A stretch of 64,000 bases of DNA, from the NCBI GenBank assembly GCA_050248275.1, contig JBFWSR010000002.1, positions 1 to 64,000 on the forward strand, read 5' to 3'. Made by a program: the position numbers and the translations under genes. The notes beneath the pieces are model-generated. The model was not told the DNA's origin. It did no database searches and worked only from the letters and a program-made list of their open reading frames with translations. Within the stretch, counting starts at the first letter, position 1. Every line of letters starts with the position of its first letter. Positions 1-8,402 of the stretch are shown here, piece by piece. This DNA comes from CAILZL01 sp050248275. Lineage in GTDB: Bacteria > Pseudomonadota > Gammaproteobacteria > Steroidobacterales > Steroidobacteraceae.

Positions 1-629
1 CTGCACCGTAATGCATGCAATTCAAAACACCCGCCATCCCCTGCATGGCGAAAAAGCTTCATCGCACCAATATGGCCGCCAAATTGTGACCGGGACGCTT
101 AACGAAAATTCCATCGGAATTCGAACTTCAATTGGTATTGCCATACCGTTCTCGAGGGTAAGGACAAAAACGCGCTTATGCACCGGCTTGATAGTCGCAT
201 CGTCAAGGCACTGATAATCACTCGTTTTAGATACCGATACGATTCATTGAACCATGCGCGCCCGCTGTTCCCGAGACCATGCTCTACCTTGCTCTCGTGA
301 CTGGTCACCAGGGAAGCCGGGGTTCGGGAACATGCAAATATTTCACTTCTGAAACCGGCGCCACGACCAAGCGTCATTGCACAGGTATCAGATTTGCGTT
401 CAGCCATCTTCGTCACTGGTGCTGCAACAATTAATGAAGCGTAACGGATGCCCTAACGGTCAGCTTGCTGGTGCACACGGGGCTACCGAGCATCAGATAG
501 CACGGCTTTTGGTATGGATTGCAATTAGGAGTGCAGGATAAAGGCGCTTTTTCCATGATTCGGCATGCCTGCGCCTTCAGTACATGAGGTTGCATGGGAG
601 ACCCTCATAAAATTAATAAAAATATTATT
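1..629. other. No gene supported in the left edge
   Basis: I find no convincing gene here. The open frames (11-214 plus, 99-416 minus) overlap each other, have no clear ribosome binding site and resemble no family I know. The last 100 bases turn AT-rich and lead into the Fur-like site before tonB. The stretch may hold the tail of whatever lies further left, but nothing shows it. Confidence 0.6.
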
Positions 630-648
630 GATAATACGAATCAATCTC
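630..648 (+). promoter_or_regulatory. Fur box upstream of tonB-exbB-exbD
   Basis: The 19 bases GATAATACGAATCAATCTC match the classical Fur consensus GATAATGATAATCATTATC at 14 of 19 positions. The site lies in an AT-rich stretch about 63 bases before tonB. Fur with ferrous iron would be expected to repress the downstream iron-uptake genes. Site and match are seen; the regulation is inferred. Confidence 0.65.
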
Positions 649-710
649 AATTAAGATAACTTGCGTAACCTTTTCGTGGCCTGCCCATCAGTTTCAAGTC
701 ATAAACTTAG

Positions 711-1400
711 ATGTTCAGCTTTTACCGTCATTCTGCACCGGAACGACCTGCCGTACCTCGCGCCGAGTTGTCACGTAAGCAACTCGGCGCAGTGATTGCC
801 GGCATTGGCGCCGCTCATATTATTGCCGGGTGGAGCCTGTTACAGATTGCTGCGGTGCGCGAAGTAGCAGCACAAGTAGCACCTCGGGTTTTCAGCATTG
901 TCAATGCGGACGAAGTTGAGAAACCGACTCTGCCACCTCCTGTCCCCAAACCCACACCCAGGAGCAGACCTGTTGTACCAGTTATCTCAACGCCCTCCCC
1001 TAACCATGGCGCCTTTGTCACTGAACCCGCAGAGCCAGAAAGCCACGCACCAGAATTATCAATAGAGTCGGTCAACACGCAGACGTTATCCGCATCTCCT
1101 CCGGCTCCACCGCCGGCGAAAGTCATTCCAGCGTCAGCTATCCAATACCGGATTCCACCGCCATTGGAGTATCCGCGAGCATCGAAACCCTTCCGGGAAA
1201 CAGGCCGGGTCATTGCCAGGGTCTATGTAGACGAAGGAGGAGTGCCTCAAGTCATACAGGTGAAAAAGTCTTCCGGCTTTGCGCGCCTTGATGAAGCCGC
1301 ACTTCTCGCCGTGCAAAAAGCGCGCTTTAAACCTTATACAGAAAACGGCCAGCCCACTGCCGGCTGGGCACTGATTCCACTGGATTTTGAACTGGAGTGA
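711..1400 (+). CDS. tonB: TonB family energy transducer
   Basis: The 229-residue protein has the TonB layout. An N-terminal membrane anchor (about residues 25-50) is followed by a proline-rich periplasmic spacer (residues 70-145, many PP and KP pairs) and a C-terminal TonB domain. That domain shows the YPR, GRV and SSG...LDEAAL pattern and ends in F-K-P...P-L-D-F. TonB carries proton-motive force from ExbB/ExbD to outer-membrane receptors. The gene stands 6 bases before exbB and behind a Fur-like box, so it is probably induced by iron limitation and serves the receptor encoded next. Confidence 0.93.
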   Translation: MFSFYRHSAPERPAVPRAELSRKQLGAVIAGIGAAHIIAGWSLLQIAAVREVAAQVAPRVFSIVNADEVEKPTLPPPVPKPTPRSRPVVPVISTPSPNHGAFVTEPAEPESHAPELSIESVNTQTLSASPPAPPPAKVIPASAIQYRIPPPLEYPRASKPFRETGRVIARVYVDEGGVPQVIQVKKSSGFARLDEAALLAVQKARFKPYTENGQPTAGWALIPLDFELE

Positions 1401-1406
1401 CTCGCC

Positions 1407-2162
1407 GTGAACAGCAATGCAACACAACTTGGTTTTGCCCATTTCATTGCGCAAAGCGATGCCATCAGCAAAACACTGCTGGTCATATTGATTGTCATGT
1501 CTGTTGCCTCCTGGGCCATCATTGCAATCAAAGGATTGACGTTGTCATTACGCAAACGACGCAGCCAGTCTTTCCTGGCGTTTTTCTGGAATGCGACATC
1601 GCTTGATGCCGTTGAAAATGAAATAAGCACGCATGGCGCTCGCGATCCATTCTCTCATCTGACCAGCCATGCCATGCATGCGCAGGCGCATCACGCCAAA
1701 TACGGTGCCGCCAAGCTGGCTGAAGCCGGCACTTCCAGCGAATTCGTAACCCGCACGATCAAGAAAGTGCTGGATGAAGAAACCACCAGAATGGAAAGCG
1801 GTCTGACATTGCTGGCGACAGTAGGCGCAACCGCCCCCTTCATTGGTCTGTTTGGCACGGTTTGGGGGGTTTATCACGCGCTACTGGCCATTGGCATGAG
1901 CGGCGCCGGCACACTGGATAAAGTGGCGGGTCCGGTTGGTGAAGCATTGGTGATGACCGGTCTTGGGCTGGCCGTCGCGATACCTGCGGTCGTGGGTTAT
2001 AACTGGGTGACACGCTCCAACCGCGTCATTCTCTCCCAGCTCGATGCATTCGCCTATGAGCTGCATACCTTTGTATCCATGGGTCAGCCATTAAGCACGG
2101 CCGGCGCATCCACACAGAAAGTGCATGCGCTGGCCTCCAGTACGCGCCCGAACGCTGCTTGA
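1407..2162 (+). CDS. exbB: ExbB, TonB-system proton channel subunit
   Basis: This 251-residue MotA/TolQ/ExbB-family inner-membrane protein has one N-terminal transmembrane helix (about 20-42) and two C-terminal helices (about 135-160 and 175-200). The segment with GLFGTVWGVYHAL is the hallmark ExbB signature. ExbB forms the pentameric channel that energises TonB. The start is GTG, 6 bases after the tonB stop, with a CTGGAG ribosome site inside the end of tonB. This points to coupled translation of a tonB-exbB-exbD operon. Confidence 0.93.
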   Translation: MNSNATQLGFAHFIAQSDAISKTLLVILIVMSVASWAIIAIKGLTLSLRKRRSQSFLAFFWNATSLDAVENEISTHGARDPFSHLTSHAMHAQAHHAKYGAAKLAEAGTSSEFVTRTIKKVLDEETTRMESGLTLLATVGATAPFIGLFGTVWGVYHALLAIGMSGAGTLDKVAGPVGEALVMTGLGLAVAIPAVVGYNWVTRSNRVILSQLDAFAYELHTFVSMGQPLSTAGASTQKVHALASSTRPNAA

Positions 2163-2174
2163 GGACAATGCGCC

Positions 2175-2594
2175 ATGGCATTTGCAAGTTTCAATTCCAA
2201 AGGTACGGCCACGCCGGTATCGGAAATCAACATGATTCCGCTGATCGACGTGATGTTGGTGTTACTGGTCATCTTTATCGTTACTGCGCCACTCTTGACC
2301 CAGGCCGTAAAACTGGACCTGCCCAAAGCAGATGCCCAGCCCAATGTCGCCAAAGTAGACAAAATCGAGTTTGCCATTGATGCCGACGGCGCCTTGTTCT
2401 GGAACGGTGAGCCCGTAGACCGAACGGAAGCGGCACGCCGTTTCAAAAATGAAAGTCTCAGACAGCCGCAGCCTGAAATCCATTTGCGCGCTGATCAGGA
2501 GGTGCCTTATCGACTGGTCGCACAAACACTGGCCGATGCGTCAACCGCAGGCCTGTCAAAAGTGGGTTTCATCAGCGAACCGGAAACACCTTGA
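2175..2594 (+). CDS. exbD: ExbD, TonB-system proton channel subunit
   Basis: The 139-residue ExbD/TolR-family protein has a short cytoplasmic N-terminus, one transmembrane helix (about 22-42) containing the conserved IDVMLVLLV segment with the proton-carrying aspartate, and a periplasmic domain. It completes the ExbB-ExbD-TonB motor. A GAGGAC ribosome site overlaps the end of exbB, and the two genes are 12 bases apart. Length and motif are typical. Confidence 0.93.
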   Translation: MAFASFNSKGTATPVSEINMIPLIDVMLVLLVIFIVTAPLLTQAVKLDLPKADAQPNVAKVDKIEFAIDADGALFWNGEPVDRTEAARRFKNESLRQPQPEIHLRADQEVPYRLVAQTLADASTAGLSKVGFISEPETP

Positions 2595-2693
2595 TCAATC
2601 CATCCATTTTCATCATGCGAATAGCCATTGCGAACCAGTTCGTGACCAGCCAAAGCACTCATTCCACTACAGCCAATCAGTGAGGAAGCTTCA

Positions 2694-4982
2694 ATGTCAC
2701 GAAAATCATCATTCAGTTCGTCATCAGTTACGCCGCTACATTCACCGCAAGCGCTGCGCGCGGGGCTGATGCCACTCGGTGCATTGGCAGCGGGCTTTGG
2801 TCTGGCCATGCCTGTATTGGCACAAACTCCGCTGACGGAAGGCGACGCCGAAGAAACCATGCTGACGCCGGTGTCGGCCAAAGCCAAGGTGGAATTCGAG
2901 GACAAAAAAAATGTCCAGACAGTCACCACAACGGTTGGCAGAGGCACTCAGGAAATTCGCGACATCCCGCAGTCCCTCAACGTCGTCACCGAGAAACTCA
3001 TTGATGATCGCAAAGCGGACACGCTCAATCAGGCTCTGCGCCTGACGGCCGGGGTCACTTTCTCTGCTGCCGAAAATGGCACTCAACAGGATACCTTCAT
3101 TCGCGGCTTTTCCGTGGCGCAGGTTGGTGACCTGCTGATCGACGGTATGAAAGATCCATCGCAATACGATCGGGATACCTTCAACTATGATCGTATTGAA
3201 GTACTGCGTGGTTCCGCCTCAATGATCTTCGGTCGTGGCTCGACCGGAGGCATCATCAACCAAGTCAACAAGAAACCCTTGTTGGCTGATCTGAAGGAAG
3301 TTACCGGCACGGTGGGCACGGGCGAATATTTCCGGACTACCGGCGATTTCAACATGCGTACCGGTGAGCACTCTGCACTCCGCATCAACGGCATGTTCAC
3401 TCAGGCAGACAACTACGGCGCGGAGATTGATAAAAAAGGGTTGGCGCCCAGCTTCGGCTTTGGACTGGGAACCGGCGACGAGCTTAATCTGGGCCTGTTC
3501 TACCTGAAGGTTGATAACATCCCCATGAGCGGGACGCCTTATCAGATTATTCAGCAGTTTCCCAATGCAGTCGATCCAAATGATTACTATGGTGCGGCCA
3601 GCGACTATCTGAAAGGCGAAGCCAGGTACGGCACTGTGCAACACACACATCATTTTGACGGAGGCGGAGAGCTGCACACCCAGATTCGCAGCGGACGCTA
3701 TGATCGTTCGCAGTGGTATTCGACTTATCGCCTTCCGGCAGGCCTGACTTCGGTTGATGGCGATACAACCATTACCCGTGTCGGTCTGACACCGCGCAAA
3801 GACAAGTACACTGGCACCTACCTGCAAAGCGACTACAGCAACAGGTTCGAGTGGTTGGGCATGAATCACGTCATCTTGACCGGCCTCGACGCTGCGCGCG
3901 AAACCGCCGACCGATATGTCTCGAGCAATGGAGTGGGCGCCAACTACGCCAAGGGCACCAGTACCCTCGGTACGCCCGACGATGGATATATTGCGGCGCT
4001 GTCTCCAGTCTGGTCACCGAGCAACGACTACGTATCCAAGAACGCCGGCATTTTCATCCAGGATCTGGTGGAGTTCATTCCGCACTGGAAACTGCTGGCC
4101 GGATTGCGCTGGGACACCATTGACGGTACGTTCAATACCACTGTAGGTACCGGGGCCTCCGCCATCACCGCTACGGCGGACATGTCCGATTCAGTATTCA
4201 GTCATCGCGTCGGTTTGTTATTCCAGCCAACATCGACGGCTTCATTCCATCTCTCCTATGGCACTTCGTTCAATACCTCGGGTGACACCTATCAGTTCGC
4301 CAGCCTGGGTGGGTTCGGTACGACGCCCGCTCAACAAGCACAATCCATCTACCGCAATGCCAACACGCCGCCAGAAAAAAGCCGCAACTTTGAAATCGGC
4401 GCCAAGCTCGACTGGTTCGACGGCAATCTTTCTACCCGTCTGGCAGTGTTCCGCACCGAAAAGTACAACGAACGCACCACCGATGCCGATTTTGCCGGCG
4501 AAGCTTACCTGCTCTCTGGCAAGCGTCATTCGCAAGGCTGGGAACTGGAGGTGGCAGGCCGCCCGCTGCAGGATGTGGAAGTCTATCTGTCCTATGCATT
4601 CATTCCCACTTCAAACATCGATAAGGCAGGCAGCGCCGCAACCGCACAAAGCACCGTAGGCCAGCCGTTTGGTTTGTTGCCGCAAAAAAGCGGCAGTGCA
4701 TGGGTAACCTGGCAGGCCACGCAAAGCTTCCGGATGGGCATTGGCATGACCGGTTCATCTACGAATTACTCGATCAACGGCGCCACACCGACCCGCGGTG
4801 CCCGCGCGCCTGGCTACGCAATTCTTGATGCCCTGGCCGAGTACTACTTCACACCGGATCTGTATGTCCAGGTCAATGGCTCCAATCTGACCGACAGACT
4901 CTATGGGGCCGAGCTGTACCGGGGGTTTACCGTGTTGGGACCAGGACGAAATTTCAAAATGACGATTGGTTACACGTTTTAA
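2694..4982 (+). CDS. TonB-dependent siderophore receptor (Fiu-like)
   Basis: This 762-residue outer-membrane receptor has a signal sequence ending near an AxA-type site (about residue 43), then a plug domain (about 75-185) with the IRGF and D-R-IEVLRG-A motifs. A 22-strand-type barrel follows and ends in the terminal aromatic residue of ...IGYTF. Plug and barrel resemble catecholate siderophore receptors of the Fiu/PiuA class. Adjacency to a piuC homologue 5 bases downstream repeats the fiu-ybiX and piuA-piuC pairing. The start has a GAGGAAG ribosome site. The actual ligand cannot be read from sequence. Confidence 0.9.
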   Translation: MSRKSSFSSSSVTPLHSPQALRAGLMPLGALAAGFGLAMPVLAQTPLTEGDAEETMLTPVSAKAKVEFEDKKNVQTVTTTVGRGTQEIRDIPQSLNVVTEKLIDDRKADTLNQALRLTAGVTFSAAENGTQQDTFIRGFSVAQVGDLLIDGMKDPSQYDRDTFNYDRIEVLRGSASMIFGRGSTGGIINQVNKKPLLADLKEVTGTVGTGEYFRTTGDFNMRTGEHSALRINGMFTQADNYGAEIDKKGLAPSFGFGLGTGDELNLGLFYLKVDNIPMSGTPYQIIQQFPNAVDPNDYYGAASDYLKGEARYGTVQHTHHFDGGGELHTQIRSGRYDRSQWYSTYRLPAGLTSVDGDTTITRVGLTPRKDKYTGTYLQSDYSNRFEWLGMNHVILTGLDAARETADRYVSSNGVGANYAKGTSTLGTPDDGYIAALSPVWSPSNDYVSKNAGIFIQDLVEFIPHWKLLAGLRWDTIDGTFNTTVGTGASAITATADMSDSVFSHRVGLLFQPTSTASFHLSYGTSFNTSGDTYQFASLGGFGTTPAQQAQSIYRNANTPPEKSRNFEIGAKLDWFDGNLSTRLAVFRTEKYNERTTDADFAGEAYLLSGKRHSQGWELEVAGRPLQDVEVYLSYAFIPTSNIDKAGSAATAQSTVGQPFGLLPQKSGSAWVTWQATQSFRMGIGMTGSSTNYSINGATPTRGARAPGYAILDALAEYYFTPDLYVQVNGSNLTDRLYGAELYRGFTVLGPGRNFKMTIGYTF

Positions 4983-4987
4983 AAATC

Positions 4988-5674
4988 ATGTTGCTGCAAA
5001 TACGTCAAGTCCTCGCGCCCGATGAAGTTCGTCGGGCGCGTGAAATCCTTGCCAAGGCCCCGTGGGGCGATGGCCGCATCACCGCAGGCGAACAGTCGGC
5101 GCAAGCCAAAAACAATGAGCAATTGCCCGAGGAATGCCGGGAATCGCAGGAAATTCAGGCCATGGTATTGCGCGGCCTGCAATCACATCAGACATTCTTT
5201 GCGGCTGCGCTGCCGAAACACATCTCGCCGCCTTTGCTCAATCGTTATGGTGGAACGACCAACAGCTTCGGCAATCATGTCGATGCCGCCGTGCGTTATC
5301 TGCGCAATGCCGCCGGTCGAGTGCGTACCGATATTTCCTGCACATTGTTTCTCGCCGATCCCGACGAATACGATGGCGGAGAGCTGGTTATTGAGGACAC
5401 TTATGGCGAACAAAGAGTGAAGTTTCCGGCCGGAGATATTGTGATGTATCCCGGAACCAGCGTGCACCGGGTGCTGCCGGTGACTCGCGGCTATCGTGTC
5501 GGCGCCTACTTCTGGATTCAGAGCATGGTGCGCAGCGACGAGCAACGCCGCCTGTTGTTCGACATGGACAACCATCTGGTGAGCCTGCGCAGTCGTTTTG
5601 GCGAAAACGATCCGGCCATCATTGGCCTGACCGGCACGTATCACAATCTGTTGCGTACCTGGCTTGATGTTTAA
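4988..5674 (+). CDS. piuC: PiuC/YbiX Fe(II)/2-oxoglutarate dioxygenase
   Basis: The 228-residue protein belongs to the PKHD-type hydroxylases (PiuC, YbiX). The metal triad is visible as HVD (GNHVDAA, near residue 98) and a distal histidine in TSVHRVLPV, followed by the 2-oxoglutarate-binding arginine in TRGYRVG. These enzymes are encoded next to catecholate receptors and are iron-regulated; their substrate is not firmly established. It starts 5 bases after the receptor stop, so the two are surely cotranscribed. Confidence 0.9.
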   Translation: MLLQIRQVLAPDEVRRAREILAKAPWGDGRITAGEQSAQAKNNEQLPEECRESQEIQAMVLRGLQSHQTFFAAALPKHISPPLLNRYGGTTNSFGNHVDAAVRYLRNAAGRVRTDISCTLFLADPDEYDGGELVIEDTYGEQRVKFPAGDIVMYPGTSVHRVLPVTRGYRVGAYFWIQSMVRSDEQRRLLFDMDNHLVSLRSRFGENDPAIIGLTGTYHNLLRTWLDV

Positions 5675-5698
5675 CGGGAAAATCTTGAGAGTTGCGAG

Positions 5699-5974
5699 AT
5701 GAACACTGACTTCCGTATGGCACTTCTGGCTTGCAGCGCATTGCTGGCCAATGGCACCGCTGCCGCGCATGGCGACTACCAATGTGCAGTACCAAAGCAG
5801 GAAATGCGTCTGCAAATGGAACTGCAAAAAAAACTCAAGTCACAGGGCTGGAAAATTCGCATGATCCAGACTGAAAACGGCTGTTATGAAGTGTATGGTT
5901 TTGATCCTGACAAGAAACGGGTTGAAGCTTTCTTCGATCCGAAAACATTCAAAAGACTGGACGTCAGCCAGTAA
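5699..5974 (+). CDS. Small exported PepSY-domain protein
   Basis: The 91-residue protein has a signal peptide (about 1-23, cut near AAA-HG) and one PepSY domain with paired cysteines, one near the mature N-terminus and one in ENGCYEVYG. The late motif GCYEVYGFDPDKKRVEAFFD is typical of periplasmic PepSY modules. It lies between piuC and a b561-type cytochrome and is 1 base from the latter. PepSY proteins beside di-haem cytochromes have been linked to reductive release of iron in the periplasm. That role is plausible here but inferred. Confidence 0.75.
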   Translation: MNTDFRMALLACSALLANGTAAAHGDYQCAVPKQEMRLQMELQKKLKSQGWKIRMIQTENGCYEVYGFDPDKKRVEAFFDPKTFKRLDVSQ

Positions 5975-5975
5975 C

Positions 5976-6530
5976 ATGGTTCCCGGGCTTGAAACTTCCG
6001 CTTCCGCGCCATTCATAAAGGTCTGGGATGTTTTTGTCAGAGTGACGCACTGGACCCTGGCAATGACTATTGCGCTTGCCTGGTTGAGCACCCTGTCACT
6101 TGGCCTCACAGCGCTGCATGAACCTGCAGGCTACATGGCTGTTACGTTGGTGCTGGGACGCCTGGTCTGGGGATTGAGTGGCTCACCATACGCGCGGTTC
6201 AGCCAGTTTCTCCGCTCGCCCAGCACAGTATGGCGTTATGTACAGGACATCTGTCGGGGTAATGAACCGCATTACCTCGGCCATAACCCATTGGGCGGCT
6301 GGATGGTCATAGCCCTGCTCAGCAATATCGCTCTGTGTGGATTCACCGGCTGGCTGTTCACCACCGATCGATTCTGGGGTATTGACTGGTTACAGATGCT
6401 CCATGAATCGCTCGCCTGGAGTTTGTTGTTACTGATTGCACTGCACATCATTGGCGTGATCTTCACCAGCGTCCGTCATCGGGAGAACCTGATACGCGCC
6501 ATGTTTAGCGGGAAAAAGCCTTCACTTTGA
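5976..6530 (+). CDS. Cytochrome b561-family membrane protein
   Basis: The 184-residue protein has four predicted transmembrane helices of the prokaryotic b561/Ni-Fe-hydrogenase cytochrome b class. Candidate haem-ligand histidines lie in RVTHWTLA (helix 1) and in the MLHESLAW and ALHIIGV segments (helices 3-4). The start at 5976 is the first ATG after the PepSY stop; an upstream in-frame ATG would run through the PepSY gene. It probably passes electrons across the inner membrane, perhaps to the PepSY partner or to ferric siderophore. The electron acceptor is unknown. Confidence 0.8.
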   Translation: MVPGLETSASAPFIKVWDVFVRVTHWTLAMTIALAWLSTLSLGLTALHEPAGYMAVTLVLGRLVWGLSGSPYARFSQFLRSPSTVWRYVQDICRGNEPHYLGHNPLGGWMVIALLSNIALCGFTGWLFTTDRFWGIDWLQMLHESLAWSLLLLIALHIIGVIFTSVRHRENLIRAMFSGKKPSL

Positions 6531-6567
6531 ACGGCAAACATACCCGGCATACTGATTAGAACCTATC

Positions 6568-6708
6568 TCAAAATGCAGCGAGCGAAGGTGGGTTGCGTAG
6601 CGAAATCTGGATATGCTGCATGACCTCCTGCAACTGCGCCAAGCGCAGCTCGTGACCACCACCATCTGCGATACGGGTAATGGAGCAGTGCGAATCCGAA
6701 GTACACAT
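6568..6708 (-). CDS. Possible 46-residue protein downstream of hemP
   Basis: A short frame begins at an ATG preceded by GGAG, 75 bases after the hemP stop on the same strand. The predicted peptide starts MCTSDSHCSITRIADGGGHE and continues into an amphipathic leucine- and glutamine-rich segment, with two cysteines near the N-terminus. I recognise no family. It is listed because of its ribosome site and its position in a Fur-type transcription unit, but it may be untranslated. Confidence 0.35.
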   Translation of the reverse strand: MCTSDSHCSITRIADGGGHELRLAQLQEVMQHIQISLRNPPSLAAF

Positions 6709-6783
6709 GATGATCTCCAGCCGAAATGTCGGAACATAACAATGGCTGGCTGAATGATTGCGAGCCGAACTTCTCCTGACACC

Positions 6784-6984
6784 CTACTTGGTCAGAATCA
6801 GCTTGTTGGCCTGAGTAATACGCAAGCGGTAGGTGAAGCCAGCATGCTCGATCTGCACTTCTCGTTCCTTGCCAAACAGGGCCTCAGAATGAAAACAGCG
6901 TGACCGGGAAATACGAGTCACCCTGGGGCGCGATTCATCTGATGTCTGGGAAACCGTCGCACTACTTTGTATGTCAGGCCTCAT
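6784..6984 (-). CDS. hemP: HemP family hemin uptake protein
   Basis: The 66-residue protein ends in the HemP signature: LFGKEREVQIEHAGFTYRLR followed by ITQANKLILTK. HemP/HmuP proteins are small basic factors needed for expression or function of haem uptake; some act as activators of haem-receptor genes. The Fur-like site just upstream fits iron control. No haem receptor or haem transporter genes follow in this window, so the partner must lie elsewhere. Confidence 0.85.
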   Translation of the reverse strand: MRPDIQSSATVSQTSDESRPRVTRISRSRCFHSEALFGKEREVQIEHAGFTYRLRITQANKLILTK

Positions 6985-6993
6985 GCTTCAAAT

Positions 6994-7012
6994 GATAATG
7001 ATTCTTGTTTGT
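6994..7012 (-). promoter_or_regulatory. Fur-like box upstream of hemP
   Basis: Immediately upstream of the hemP start is GATAATGATTCTTGTTTGT on the plus strand. Its first nine bases are a perfect Fur half (GATAATGAT); the other half is weaker. Together with hemP's known iron control this makes a credible Fur operator. The match is seen; regulation is inferred. Confidence 0.6.
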
Positions 7013-7182
7013 ATTGCAAGATTATTTTCATTGGCATACCAAGAACATCTGCGGAACACTCATGAGAAGCGACCTTAGTGTTACGCCTACTCAAATGCCA
7101 TTTGTGGCCGTGCTTGCACATTCAGCATCGCTAGTCGCACCGATCCCGCCACACTGCGCTTTCGCGAATCAGGTATCTGACG

Positions 7183-7908
7183 CTAGCGCATGGCTTGCAG
7201 AGTGCGATGCAGCTTGAGTGGCAAATGAGCATCAAGCAGCGCCAGCCGGCCCAGCAGTTGCTCATGCGATATATTCAAAATCTGCCCCTTGCCTGCAAAG
7301 ACAATCCTGTTGTTGCTGTCCTCGGCATCCACCACGAGTACAGCCTGACCAAAACTGTGACGGATACGGGCCAGTAGTGGCTCGAAGCTGGCACTGATGT
7401 CCGACAGATTGACCACCAGTATGCCGTTTGCTCTCAGACAGACATGGCAATCATTGTAGAAACGTTGCGTACTCAACACGGGTGGCTGGCCAGATCCGGT
7501 AAAACCATCGACCAGCAGTACGTCATATTGAGCGATAGCGCGCTGTACGAATGCGGCGCCGTCTTCGCACAGGATCTGCAGTCGCTCATCGTCCGGGGGA
7601 ATAAAGAACCGTTCGCGCAAGGCAATCACCTGCGGGTCGATTTCAGCAACCGTGATCGTCGTGTCCGACAGATTGGCATGGCAATACTTGGTCAATGACC
7701 CGCCGCCCAAACCGATCATGGCAATACTGGCCGGATGCGGACAAAACAGCAGGAAACCCATCATCGTCCGGGTATAGCCCAGTACCAGCTCGTCGGGTGC
7801 ATCCAGACGCATTTCGCTTTGCACTCTGAGCGCGTCAAAACTCAGCGAAAGCCGATCCTCTATCCGGCTCACGACCGGCCTGGATTTATTGGAGCGCGAG
7901 AAAGACAT
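7183..7908 (-). CDS. Spermidine synthase-like methyltransferase-fold protein
   Basis: The 241-residue protein has the Rossmann fold of spermine/spermidine synthases. The nucleotide-binding motif MIGLGGGSLTKY (about 60-71) is followed by VAEIDPQVI, EDGAAF and the active-site-like VLLVDGF. It lacks the membrane domain seen in some relatives. Such stand-alone paralogues often do not make polyamines, so the substrate is open. The start is taken at ATG 7908; a GTG at 7929 is an alternative, and longer starts would overlap the upstream gene. Confidence 0.7.
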   Translation of the reverse strand: MSFSRSNKSRPVVSRIEDRLSLSFDALRVQSEMRLDAPDELVLGYTRTMMGFLLFCPHPASIAMIGLGGGSLTKYCHANLSDTTITVAEIDPQVIALRERFFIPPDDERLQILCEDGAAFVQRAIAQYDVLLVDGFTGSGQPPVLSTQRFYNDCHVCLRANGILVVNLSDISASFEPLLARIRHSFGQAVLVVDAEDSNNRIVFAGKGQILNISHEQLLGRLALLDAHLPLKLHRTLQAMR

Positions 7909-7964
7909 GCTCGGGTGTGCAATGTTCACGACGAAACTTGCACTGTCGCGCTCAAATTGCGGCC

Positions 7965-8300
7965 TCAGGCTTTGGCAGTCGTGGCCGCAGCCCGCACCAG
8001 CGCACGCCGCTGTTGCTCTCTGCAAATTTGCTCGACGCTCAGTTTGGTCTGGGCAGCGATCACCTCAACCAGTTGATGCGTCGAATCGCGGGGCAAATCC
8101 ATCTGGTGCAGTTGTTCCCAGATGCGGATACGAATTTCTGCCGGATGTTGCATCGAGGTCTGTTCCAGCAGATCCCGTTGCCGGCGTTGGGCTGCCTCGG
8201 CTTGTTCGTGCAGAACCCGATCACGGTGCTCGCCGATGAGTGCATTGCCGGGAGCGGACATCTCGATACTGCTGCGAATTTTCGGGCTATCCCAGATCAT
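7965..8300 (-). CDS. Conserved hypothetical protein
   Basis: The 111-residue, charged, soluble protein begins MIWDSPKIRSSIEMSAPGNA and is rich in arginine, glutamine and glutamate, with long predicted helices and no membrane segment. Its position upstream of the spermidine-synthase-like gene on the same strand suggests a shared transcript. It resembles uncharacterised gammaproteobacterial proteins, but I assign no function. Confidence 0.6.
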   Translation of the reverse strand: MIWDSPKIRSSIEMSAPGNALIGEHRDRVLHEQAEAAQRRQRDLLEQTSMQHPAEIRIRIWEQLHQMDLPRDSTHQLVEVIAAQTKLSVEQICREQQRRALVRAAATTAKA

Positions 8301-8402
8301 GAATTTCTCCTGCTGTGTCGTCTCACCATAACACTGTCATGGCGCGGACAAGTCGCTTTCGGCAAAACCAGCGCTGCGGCTGGGGTTCGGCCGTCACAAA
8401 AA

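Noticed and set aside
211..250. Second Fur-like AT-rich stretch (GATAATCACTC...)
   Set aside because: Only the first half matches the consensus and no gene starts nearby.
99..416. Minus-strand 105-codon open frame at the left edge
   Set aside because: No ribosome site, no family resemblance and irregular composition; overlaps another open frame on the plus strand.
7005..7217. Plus-strand 70-codon frame between hemP and the spermidine-synthase-like gene
   Set aside because: Overlaps the 3' end of the minus-strand gene and the hemP promoter; no ribosome site.
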